A DNA stretch of 64,000 nucleotides from CAZKWG01 sp964615375 (lineage in GTDB: Bacteria; Myxococcota_A; UBA796; CAZKWG01), in contig CAZTOW010000002.1 of the NCBI GenBank assembly GCA_964615375.1, forward strand, positions 62,001-126,000, in the 5' to 3' direction. A model generated the notes under the pieces. That model searched no databases. It had not been told where the DNA came from and worked only from the letters and a program-made list of their open reading frames with translations. Positions 56,809 to 64,000 of the stretch are shown piece after piece (positions within the stretch are counted from its first letter, which is position 1; each line of letters begins with the position of its first letter). The position numbers and the translations under genes were made by a program.

Positions 56809-59684
56809 GCCACGAGCTCCCGATTCAACTCCTCCACAATCCCCTCCAGATCTTCCCCGAACAGGCTCCAGCCCCGACCCAGCCCGCCCCGCTCGGCAAA
56901 CGGCGTCTCGTCCAGATCCTCCACCCGCACCTCCAGGTCCACGGCGACGCGGTCGCGGATCAGCTCCAGCCAGGCCCGCTGCTCGTCGGTGAAGCGGCGC
57001 CCGCGGTTGGCCTGCTGGGCCAGCCAGTTCTGGAAGCGCGCCTCGGCCTGCTCGCGGTAGCTGACCAGCTCGGGCTCGACGCCCGAGGCGTGGCGGACCA
57101 GGCTGATGAGGTCGGTCATGAGCCGCCCCCGGCTGGCCCCGCGCACGCGGCCGCGCTCGAGGCGCTCGTAGGCGGCCCACAGCGCCTCGCCGGTCCACTG
57201 GCGGGGCGGGCGCTGGATGGCGGCCACCAGATCCAGGAGCTGCTTCCGGGTGAGACGCTGGGCATAGGGGCGCCCATATAGCACGGTGAGGGCGTCCAGC
57301 TCGTCCCGATGGTCCCGACAGAACGCCTCGAAGGCGCCGACGAGGGCCTTGTCGGCGTCGTAGTCCAGGGCCTGATCGGGCCGGGGGCCGGCGCGCAGGA
57401 GATCGTCGGGGGTCAGCACGTCGACCACGACGTCCTGGGCCTTGCGGACCTCCAGGAGCGCCTCGCGCAGCGCGGGCTGGTGGGCGAAGGGGACGGCGGC
57501 GCGCTCGCGGAGCTCCTGCTGGACGACGGCGAGCTGGTCGAGGCTCGGCGCGGCCTCGGGGGGCAGGCCGAAGAGGGCGCGGGCCTGGGCGTCCTCGCGG
57601 TCGGGGTCCAGCGCGTCCAGCAGGTCGGCGACCAGATCGGTGAGCGAGGCCCCGCCGGTGGCGGCCTCCAGGATCGCGCGCTGAGGGGCGGTCATCCGGC
57701 GATCCATGCGGTCCAGGCGGGCGGCGAAGGTGGAGAGGATCTCCTCGTCGCGGTTGCCCCAGGTGATGAGCTCCAGCAGCTTCTCGAAGCTGATCCCGCG
57801 GTCGCGCTCCAGCGGGGGGTCGGCCTTCTCGTCGTCCATGACGCCGACGCAGTCCACGATGACGAAGTGGGTCTTGGTGCTGGCGTCGGGGGTGATGGCC
57901 TGAAAGTCGGCGTCCTTGATCACGCGCACGCCGCGGCCCTTCATCTGCTCGAAGAGGGCGCGCGACCGCACGGATCGCAGGAAGACCACGCACTCCAGCG
58001 GCTTGATGTCGGTGCCGGTGGCGATCATGTCCACGGTGACGGCGACGCGCGGGTAGTAGCGGTTCTGGAAGTCCTTGATGAGCTGCTCGGGCCGGTGGGA
58101 GGCGCCGCGCCGCCCGCCGCCGGGGACCAGGTCGGACTTGTAGGTCACCTTCACCGCCGCCTCGTTGGACAGCGGCCAGGTGTCGCGCAGGATGCGCACG
58201 ATGTCCTCGGCGTGATCGTCAGACTTGGCGAAGATGAGGGTCTTCGGGATCTCCGTGCGGCCGGGGAAGATCTCTGTGAACATCCGTTCCCGGATCGTGC
58301 GGATGACGGTGCGGATCTGGTCCTCGGCCACCACGCTGCGGTCCAGCTGGCTGCCCGGGTAGCTGAGATCCTCATCCAGGCGCTCCCAGCGCTCGGCGCG
58401 GCGGGCGCGGTCGCGGCGCTTCAGGAAGACGTGCGGACCGGCCTCGACGGTGGCGCCCTGCTCGGTGATGCGGGTGCGGATCTCGTAGACGGTGAACGGC
58501 ACGTTCACGCGGTCGCGGACGGCGTGGACGTGGGTGTACTCGCTGACGACGTTGCCGTGGAAGAAGGCGTAGGTGTGCTTCGCGGGCGTGGCGGTGAGGC
58601 CGACCAGCGTTGCGTCGAAGTACTCCAGCACCTGCCGCCAGAGCGCGTAGATCGAGCGGTGGCACTCGTCCACTACGACCACGTCGAAGAAGTCCGGCGG
58701 GAGGGCGGGGTTGTAGACCACCGGCGGGGGCTCGCGGACCAGTGCGGCGCCGTGGCCGTCGAAGCCTGAGCCCTCCTCCAGTGCCTCGTCGTAGTCGTCC
58801 TCGCCCTGCAGGATGCTGTACAGGCGCTGCACGGTGGTGATGACCACCTTGTTCGCCGGGTCCACGCGGTTGTGCGAGAGGTGGACCACCGGGTACAGCT
58901 CGCTGAACTTCCGCCCGTCGTCCGGGGCGGTGTAGGCCTGGAATTCCTTGAGCGCCTGCCGGCCGAGGTTGCCGCGGTCCACGAGGAACAGCACCCGGCG
59001 GGCGCCGCCCTGGCTGATCAGGCGGTAGAGCGCGGAGATGGCCGTGAACGTCTTGCCGGAGCCGGTGGCCATCTGCACCAGCGCCCGGGGGCGACCCTCG
59101 CGGAAGCTGGCCTCGAGGTTCTGCAGCGCCGCGGCCTGGGCGGGCCACATGCCCGCGGTGTTGGGCGGGGGCGCCAGGCGCATGCGGCCCATGAGGGTGG
59201 GCGCGGGCGAGGCGTTGGGGCGCCCCTGGCGGCGGTGCAGCTCCGCGTCCAGCCAAAGGCGGAGGGTGTCGGGCCGATGGAAGCTGAACACGCGGCGGGC
59301 GCGAGCGTCGGGGTCCAGCCCGTTGGTGAACCAGGTCTCCACGCCCGTGCTCTCGTAGCAGAAGGGCAGCGGACGCACCGGCACCTGAAGCTGGGCCGGG
59401 GCGCCCTCCGCGTAGGCCCGCGTCTGAGGCTCCACCCCGGCCAGCGTCGATCCGGCCCGCTTCGCCTCCACGACGCCCACCAGCTGATTCCCCAGGAACA
59501 GCGCGTAGTCCATCGGCCCGACGGCCGTGGGCAGCTCGCGCACCGCCACCCCTGGACCGGCGCCGAGGTTCATCGTGGCGCGGGACTGCACCTGCCAACC
59601 GGAAGCCTCCAACAGCGCGTCGATCTGGCGACGGGCGAGCTGCTCGGGGAGGTCGGGGGCGGGGGTCGGGGGCATCTGCCCCAT
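56805..59684 (-). CDS. hsdR: Type I restriction enzyme motor/nuclease subunit
   Basis: A 959-residue subunit that translocates and cuts unmodified DNA. The N-terminal nuclease core has Asp59...Glu73-Ala-Lys75. The SF2 helicase part has Walker A Ala-Thr-Gly-Ser-Gly-Lys-Thr (206-212), Val-Val-Val-Asp-Glu-Cys-His (DECH instead of DEAH) and Leu-Thr-Ala-Thr-Pro, with motif VI-like Gln-Met-Lys-Gly-Arg-Gly. The C-terminal helical part resembles EcoEI-type HsdR. The start at 59684 or 59675 is uncertain; an upstream frame into the divergent lipoprotein gene is not credible. First gene of the operon. Confidence 0.93.
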   Translation of the reverse strand: MGQMPPTPAPDLPEQLARRQIDALLEASGWQVQSRATMNLGAGPGVAVRELPTAVGPMDYALFLGNQLVGVVEAKRAGSTLAGVEPQTRAYAEGAPAQLQVPVRPLPFCYESTGVETWFTNGLDPDARARRVFSFHRPDTLRLWLDAELHRRQGRPNASPAPTLMGRMRLAPPPNTAGMWPAQAAALQNLEASFREGRPRALVQMATGSGKTFTAISALYRLISQGGARRVLFLVDRGNLGRQALKEFQAYTAPDDGRKFSELYPVVHLSHNRVDPANKVVITTVQRLYSILQGEDDYDEALEEGSGFDGHGAALVREPPPVVYNPALPPDFFDVVVVDECHRSIYALWRQVLEYFDATLVGLTATPAKHTYAFFHGNVVSEYTHVHAVRDRVNVPFTVYEIRTRITEQGATVEAGPHVFLKRRDRARRAERWERLDEDLSYPGSQLDRSVVAEDQIRTVIRTIRERMFTEIFPGRTEIPKTLIFAKSDDHAEDIVRILRDTWPLSNEAAVKVTYKSDLVPGGGRRGASHRPEQLIKDFQNRYYPRVAVTVDMIATGTDIKPLECVVFLRSVRSRALFEQMKGRGVRVIKDADFQAITPDASTKTHFVIVDCVGVMDDEKADPPLERDRGISFEKLLELITWGNRDEEILSTFAARLDRMDRRMTAPQRAILEAATGGASLTDLVADLLDALDPDREDAQARALFGLPPEAAPSLDQLAVVQQELRERAAVPFAHQPALREALLEVRKAQDVVVDVLTPDDLLRAGPRPDQALDYDADKALVGAFEAFCRDHRDELDALTVLYGRPYAQRLTRKQLLDLVAAIQRPPRQWTGEALWAAYERLERGRVRGASRGRLMTDLISLVRHASGVEPELVSYREQAEARFQNWLAQQANRGRRFTDEQRAWLELIRDRVAVDLEVRVEDLDETPFAERGGLGRGWSLFGEDLEGIVEELNRELVA

Positions 59685-59688
59685 CGAG

Positions 59689-59756
59689 GATATCACAGGA
59701 GCTCGGAGGTGATGGCCCCACCGAGGGTGGCGCTGGGGTGACACCTCTGTGATATC
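59689..59756. promoter_or_regulatory. Symmetric operator-like dyad between hsdR and the divergent lipoprotein gene
   Basis: GATATCACAG (59689-59698) and CTGTGATATC (59747-59756) are perfect inverted repeats, and inside them GAGGTG...CCCCA/TGGGGTG...CACCTC extends the symmetry with mismatches. Each outer arm lies 5-10 bases from a start codon: hsdR on the left, the lipoprotein gene on the right. A regulator bound here could control both directions. Confidence 0.6.
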
Positions 59757-59765
59757 TCTGCACAC

Positions 59766-60854
59766 ATGATCAGACCCTCCCGCGCCCTGCCCCTGCTCCT
59801 CTTCGCCTGCGGTGTCCCCATCAAGCTCCCCGAGAGCGCGGCGCCGGACGACTCCGAGGACTCCGGCCACACCGGCCAGCCAGACTCGGGCGACTCGGGA
59901 GACTCGGCGGACTCCGCGGACTCTGGCGATTCAGGAGACTCGGGGGACTCGGGCGAGACAGGGGACACGAGCCTGCCGGTGGACGACCGCAAGCTGAGCG
60001 ACGTGCCGGTCTCGTCCACGCCGACGGCCTCGGTGTGCCGGGGCTTCGACGAGCCGCTGGCGACGGGGACGGTGGTGGACGAGGACCTGAACGAGCTGAG
60101 CGGGATCGCGCTGTCCCGCCTGGACCCCGAGGTGCTGTGGACGCACGAGGACCACGGCGGGGAGACGGAGCTCTACGCGCTGGACCCGGAGGGCAACACG
60201 CTGGCCACGGTCACGCTGGAGGGCGCGACGAACGTGGACTGGGAGGACCTGGCGGTGGGCCCCTGCGAGGCGGGGAGCTGCATCTACGTGGGCGACATCG
60301 GCAACAACATGCTGGATCGCACGGATCTGGGGGTCTACGTGCTGGAGGAGCCGGACCTGTCCACGGTGGTGGACGGGGAGCTGAGCGTGAGCGACTGGAC
60401 CTTCTACGGCCTCAGCTACCCGGACCTGAACGAGAACGCCGAGGCGCTGGCGGTCACGCAGGAGGGGCTCCCGGTGGTGCTGAGCAAGCGCTTCGAGGGC
60501 GAGGACACGGTGGTCTACCAGGCGAGCGCGCTGGACCCGCTGCTGACGACGACGATGACGGCGCTGGCGACGCTGTCCTCGGGCCCGGAGGGGGCGGGGG
60601 GCGGCGCGGCGGTGACGGGGGCGGACCTCTGGCACGACGACGGCCGCCTCATCTTCCGCACCTACGCCAGCGTCTACGAGGTGGACCTGATCGGCGGGCT
60701 GGCGGACATCGGCAGCGCCACGCCGATGACGACGATCAGCGCGGCGGAGGGCCACGGGGAGGCGGTGGGCTACGACCCCTGGCGCGGCGGATTCTGGCAG
60801 GTCTCCGAGGGCATCAACCCGGAGCTCTGGTACATCGGCTGCGTGCGCGACTGA
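59766..60854 (+). CDS. Lipoprotein with Asp-Ser-Gly repeat linker and propeller-like domain
   Basis: A 362-residue exported protein. The signal ends Leu-Leu-Phe-Ala-Cys (Cys15). Residues ~28-68 are a run of Asp-Ser-Gly/Asp-Ser-Ala repeats (DNA 59846-59970). The rest is beta-rich with Leu-Ser-Gly-Ile-Ala-Leu-Ser, Trp-Glu-Asp-Leu-Ala-Val-Gly-Pro-Cys and Tyr-Val-Gly-Asp-Ile-Gly-Asn-Asn, features of the propeller-like 'esterase/phytase-like' surface proteins. No catalytic residues can be named. It overlaps nothing; its stop adjoins the aldo/keto reductase stop. Confidence 0.7.
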   Translation: MIRPSRALPLLLFACGVPIKLPESAAPDDSEDSGHTGQPDSGDSGDSADSADSGDSGDSGDSGETGDTSLPVDDRKLSDVPVSSTPTASVCRGFDEPLATGTVVDEDLNELSGIALSRLDPEVLWTHEDHGGETELYALDPEGNTLATVTLEGATNVDWEDLAVGPCEAGSCIYVGDIGNNMLDRTDLGVYVLEEPDLSTVVDGELSVSDWTFYGLSYPDLNENAEALAVTQEGLPVVLSKRFEGEDTVVYQASALDPLLTTTMTALATLSSGPEGAGGGAAVTGADLWHDDGRLIFRTYASVYEVDLIGGLADIGSATPMTTISAAEGHGEAVGYDPWRGGFWQVSEGINPELWYIGCVRD

Positions 60855-61703
60855 CTACAGGTAGGGTACGCCGCCCTGGTCCTCGCCGAGGGGGAAGGCG
60901 GCCTCCAATGCGCTGAGCTCGGCCTCCGTCAGGACGAGATCACCGGCCCCGCCGTTCTCCTCGACGCGGCTCGCGTCGCTGGACTTGGGGATGGTGAAGA
61001 GCGAGGGCCGACGGGCGAGGAAGGCCAGCGCGACCTGGCGAGGGCTGGCGCCGTGAGCGGCCCCGACGCGGGTGAGCAGATCGTGGCCCGCGGAGCCCGG
61101 GGCGGGGAAATTGCCGCTGCCGAAGGGGCTGTAGCCGACCAGGGCCACGCCGTTCCGCTCGCACCAGGGGAGGACGCGGTGCTCGATGCGGCGCTCGAGC
61201 AGGTGGTACAAGACCTGGTTGCAGGCGATGCGCCCCGGCCCGGCCACGGCCAGCACCTCGTCCAGCTCCTCCTCGTCGAGGTTGCTGACGCCCCAGGAGC
61301 GGATCTTGCCGTCCTGCTCGAGCTGCTCCATCGCGGCGACGGTCTCGGCGAAGGGGTGGTGGCCCTCCCACCAGTGCAGCAGGTAGCAGTCGAGGTGGTC
61401 GGTGCGCAGGCGCTTGAGGCTGGCCTCGCAGGCGGCGACGGTGCCCTTGCGGGAGGCGTTGCGCGGCAGGACCTTGGAGACCAGGAAGATCTGGTCGCGC
61501 CGCCCGGCGATGGCCTCGCCCACCATCGTCTCCACCCGGCCCATGCCGTAGAGCTCGGCGGTGTCGAGGTGGGTCATGCCCAGGTCCAGGGCGCGCTGGA
61601 TGGCGCGAATGGCGTTGGGCCGCGGGTCGCGCTCCATGTTCCAGGTGCCGATGCCGACGACGGGGACGGGCTGGCCGGTGCGGCCGAAGGGGTGCGCGCG
61701 CAT
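60855..61703 (-). CDS. Aldo/keto reductase
   Basis: A 282-residue NADPH-dependent TIM-barrel reductase. The catalytic tetrad is complete: Asp47 and Tyr52 (Leu-Asp-Thr-Ala-Glu-Leu-Tyr-Gly), Lys77 (Val-Ser-Lys-Val) and His110 (Leu-Leu-His-Trp). Near the C-terminus, Ile-Pro-Lys-Ser-Ser-Asp fits the 2'-phosphate site of NADPH. The length is short but normal for the YeaE/DkgA-like group. The substrate is unknown. GGAGAG precedes the ATG. Confidence 0.94.
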   Translation of the reverse strand: MRAHPFGRTGQPVPVVGIGTWNMERDPRPNAIRAIQRALDLGMTHLDTAELYGMGRVETMVGEAIAGRRDQIFLVSKVLPRNASRKGTVAACEASLKRLRTDHLDCYLLHWWEGHHPFAETVAAMEQLEQDGKIRSWGVSNLDEEELDEVLAVAGPGRIACNQVLYHLLERRIEHRVLPWCERNGVALVGYSPFGSGNFPAPGSAGHDLLTRVGAAHGASPRQVALAFLARRPSLFTIPKSSDASRVEENGGAGDLVLTEAELSALEAAFPLGEDQGGVPYL

Positions 61704-61730
61704 GAACTCTCCAGGTTGGTCAAGCCGAAC

Positions 61731-63770
61731 TCAGCGCGGCGGGCTGACGACCCCACGCTCGTCGCAGAACAGTCGCACGTCCTCACAACCGTCCACGGTC
61801 CAGCTCCCCTGGGCGCTGGTGAGGGTCCAGCCGCAGGCGCCGCCCTTGTCGGTGACCTGGACGGCGAAGGCGCAGGGCACGCTGTCGACGCTCTGGACGA
61901 CGAGGGCGTTCTGGCGGCCAGGCTTGAGCGTGGCGCTGAGCCCGCTCTGGACGGAGCCGTTCACCAGGAGCTTCGTGGTGACGTCCACCTGGTTGACCCG
62001 GACCTTGAGGCTGGCCTCGGCGGGGGCGGCGGGGGCGGCAGGGGCAGGCGCGGCGACCGGGGCGGGGACCTCGGCGGCGGGCGTGGCGGCGGCCGGGGTC
62101 TCGGTCGCGGCGGCGGGCGCGGCGGTCCTGGCGGCGCGGCTGGGACGCTCCTGCGCGGGCGCGGGTGTGGGGGCCGGCGCGGGTGTGGGGGCCGGCGCGG
62201 GTGTGGGGGCCGGCGTGGGTGTGGGGGCTGGCGTGGGTGTGGGGGCAGGCGTGGACGCGACGGGCGCGGGCTCAGGGGCCGGCGCGGGCTCAGGGGCCTC
62301 CACCGCGGGCGCGGGCTCAGGAGCCGGCGCGGGCGCGCTGCTGGGGACCACGTCCACCGGCGCGGGCGGGGGCTCGGGCGCCTGCCGTCGAGCGAACCAG
62401 ACGCCGACCGCCCCCAGCAGCACGAGCCCGAAGAAGAGCGCGGCGAACAGCGGGGCCTTGCTCCCGCTCCCCTGGGGGCGCGCGGAGGCCGGCGCGGGGG
62501 GGCTCACCGGGGCGACGGGGGGCACAGGCGCCACATGCGCATGTGCATGTGCAGGCGTGATCACCGGCGGGGGCGCGGCGCGGGCCCCGGGATCGGTGGC
62601 CTCCTCGGGGTCCTCCGACTCGGGCGTGGGCATGGCGCGGCGGGGGCCGGTGATGAGCTGACCGGGGGGCCTGGCCGCCACGGGCTCGACGAAGGTGGCC
62701 TCCTCCACGTCGGTGATGGAGTCGGCGTCGCCCATGACCACCGAGAGCGGGAGCACCAGCGCGCGGGCCTGCTCGCAGGCCTCGATGAGCACGCTGAGAT
62801 CGGGGGGGCGGTCCTGAGGCAGGGGCCTCAGCGAGCGCTCCAGCGCGGGCAGCAGCAGCGCGTGGAGCTCCTCGGCGCTCGTGCGGCGCCGCCCGTCCAC
62901 CAGCGCGTAGGAGGCGGCCAGGGCCCCGCGCAGCAGCTCGCCGTCGTCCTCGGTCAGCGGCACGACCTCGTCAGGCTCGACGAGGTTGTCCAGTGGCATG
63001 TGGTTGAGGACCTGGTAGCGCGCCTCCTCCTCGGGCGTGCGGGGGAGGGTGTGGAGGCGCAGGAGCTCGTGCGCCTCGGGCATGAGCGAGCCCTCGCGGC
63101 GCATCAGGCTCTGCGGGACCTTGCCCACCAGCACGGAGTAGATGGTGGCGGCCATGGCGAAGACGTCGGCCTGGGGTCCGGGCAGGGCGGCCAGCGGGAG
63201 CTGCGCCTCCGGGGAGGCGAAGAAGCGGGTGTAGATGCCGGCGTTGTCCGCCGTGCTGGCGCCCAGGACCGCGCGGGCGAGGCCGAGATCGGCCAGCACG
63301 ACGCTCAGGCGGGTGTCCACCTCGCGCACCAGGAAGCTGGCGGGCTTCAGGTCCAGGTTGCGGGCCACGACGGCGCGCAGCTCGGCCTTGCGGTGCAGCG
63401 CGTGGACGGCGGCCAGGGCCTGGCAGATGGCGTCCAGGCGGTCGTCGAGGGCCGGGTTCTGCAGGCGCAGCCAGGAGGCCAGGGTGCCCTCGCACCAGGG
63501 CAGGACCAGGAAGGGCCGCCCGTCCGGCGCGAGGCCGCGATCCTCCAGCGGGACCACCCAGGGGCGCGCGGGGTCCTGGCCCTCGCCGAGGCGGTCCAGC
63601 AGGCGGCGCTCCTCCAGCAGCCAGCGCCCGTCGCGCGCGCGCGGCATGCGGACGGCGAAGGGGCGGGCGCCGGGGCCGCGGGCCTTGAAGACCTCCGAGT
63701 GGCTGCCGAGGCGGAGAGAGGTCGGCTCCAGCTCGTAGCTCCCCAGCTCTCCCTTCAGGATCGTCGGCAT
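61731..63770 (-). CDS. Divergent Ser/Thr kinase-like membrane protein with PEGA-like C-terminus
   Basis: A 679-residue protein. Residues ~5-300 follow the Hanks-type kinase layout, but key residues are changed: the VAIK lysine is Arg41, HRD reads Asn-Leu-Asp140, and the Asn after Lys-Pro is replaced (Lys-Pro-Ala-Ser145). DFG is Asp161-Leu-Gly. It may be a pseudokinase or weak kinase. A helix near 465-485 spans the membrane. A Pro/Ala/Thr linker (DNA 62160-62340, alternating Pro-Ala-Pro-Thr) leads to a C-terminal beta domain (~600-679) like PEGA. The ATG at 63770 is chosen because it gives the kinase start; an upstream in-frame codon adds only a basic, unlikely tail. Confidence 0.8.
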   Translation of the reverse strand: MPTILKGELGSYELEPTSLRLGSHSEVFKARGPGARPFAVRMPRARDGRWLLEERRLLDRLGEGQDPARPWVVPLEDRGLAPDGRPFLVLPWCEGTLASWLRLQNPALDDRLDAICQALAAVHALHRKAELRAVVARNLDLKPASFLVREVDTRLSVVLADLGLARAVLGASTADNAGIYTRFFASPEAQLPLAALPGPQADVFAMAATIYSVLVGKVPQSLMRREGSLMPEAHELLRLHTLPRTPEEEARYQVLNHMPLDNLVEPDEVVPLTEDDGELLRGALAASYALVDGRRRTSAEELHALLLPALERSLRPLPQDRPPDLSVLIEACEQARALVLPLSVVMGDADSITDVEEATFVEPVAARPPGQLITGPRRAMPTPESEDPEEATDPGARAAPPPVITPAHAHAHVAPVPPVAPVSPPAPASARPQGSGSKAPLFAALFFGLVLLGAVGVWFARRQAPEPPPAPVDVVPSSAPAPAPEPAPAVEAPEPAPAPEPAPVASTPAPTPTPAPTPTPAPTPAPAPTPAPAPTPAPAQERPSRAARTAAPAAATETPAAATPAAEVPAPVAAPAPAAPAAPAEASLKVRVNQVDVTTKLLVNGSVQSGLSATLKPGRQNALVVQSVDSVPCAFAVQVTDKGGACGWTLTSAQGSWTVDGCEDVRLFCDERGVVSPPR

Positions 63771-63904
63771 CCGGTCGTCTTCCCTCTCGTGTGGCGGGGC
63801 AGAGCATACATGCTGCGAGCGACGCGCGCGCGCCCGCTTGCGGGAGGCTGGCCTCACCCTTAGATTCTCTCGACACCCTCACCCGATCGGGAGCCTCGCG
63901 GCAG

Positions 63905-64000
63905 ATGGCAGCGACCGAGGTCAGGCCAGCGCGAGGGTGGATCACGAGCCTCATCGTGACGGCGCTCTGCACGGCGCTGGCGCTCACGGCGCGCCCGCCC
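63905..64000 (+). CDS. Start of a possible secreted protein, cut by window edge
   Basis: An ATG opens 32 codons to the end of the window: a short front with two Arg, then a hydrophobic run (Ile-Thr-Ser-Leu-Ile-Val-Thr-Ala-Leu) and Ala-Leu-Thr-Ala, like a signal peptide. It is divergent from the kinase-like gene with a 134-base gap. Too little is present to say more. Confidence 0.4.
   Translation, partial: MAATEVRPARGWITSLIVTALCTALALTARPP

Noticed and set aside
49087..59684. Prophage or integrated element
   Set aside because: No integrase, attachment-site repeats, tRNA target or phage structural genes were seen; only the defence-type genes and local GC shifts.
59846..59970. Tandem DNA repeat with independent function
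   Set aside because: It is explained by the Asp-Ser-Gly coding linker of the lipoprotein.

Overview
The window is about 70% G+C and densely packed with genes on both strands. It looks like a chromosome segment from a myxobacterium or a close uncultured relative (Myxococcota). The evidence is a set of family habits rather than a marker gene: several lipoproteins whose lipobox is followed by Asp/Thr/Gly/His/Ser-rich linkers, Cys/Asp-rich MopE-like repeats, a C-terminal Cys-then-hydrophobic-then-Arg tail resembling MYXO-CTERM, a kinase-like protein with a Pro/Ala linker, and a large winged-helix/ATPase/TPR regulator. No rRNA, tRNA, CRISPR array, integrase or intact transposase was seen.

Layout. 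1-3.9 kb: CDF metal exporter, secreted hydrolase, Uma2-type nuclease, PhyH-type dioxygenase. 3.9-8.5 kb: an NAD-linked formate dehydrogenase operon. Its catalytic subunit carries an in-frame UGA at the active-site selenocysteine position, followed by a SECIS hairpin. The Fe-S N-terminal part of that subunit is a separate gene at the far end of the operon. 8.6-21.3 kb: ATPase-nuclease, MopE-like proteins, LigB-type dioxygenase, nucleoside transporter, AAA/TPR regulator, YadA-head-like secreted protein, ATP-grasp and DinB proteins. 21.3-27.4 kb: a five-gene operon for NAD salvage and synthesis (pncB-nadE-nrtR-like-pncA-ferritin-like protein), with an inverted repeat in its promoter that is a good candidate for the Nudix regulator's operator. 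27.4-28.8 kb: a repeat-rich, gene-poor stretch with a 362-bp direct duplication, each copy containing a MITE-like element.

29-49 kb: amino-acid permease, small secreted and membrane proteins, an M6 peptidase with five C-terminal repeats in lower-GC DNA, amidase, beta-lactamase-fold hydrolase, two surface proteins, a potassium cluster (Kup, truncated KdpD-like kinase, KdpE-like regulator) and a CotH-type lipoprotein.

49-59.7 kb is a likely defence island. Seven tightly coupled minus-strand genes run hsdR, HipA-like kinase, DUF3037-like, hsdS, DUF429-like, PD-(D/E)XK protein, hsdM. Facing them tail to tail is a protein with a coiled coil, an RNase III fold lacking most catalytic acids, and a dsRNA-binding domain. 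This is the best candidate for an undescribed system. The end of the window holds a lipoprotein, an aldo/keto reductase, a divergent kinase-like receptor and the start of a secreted protein.

All functional calls come from reading the sequence and remembered family motifs. No database or folding program was run.
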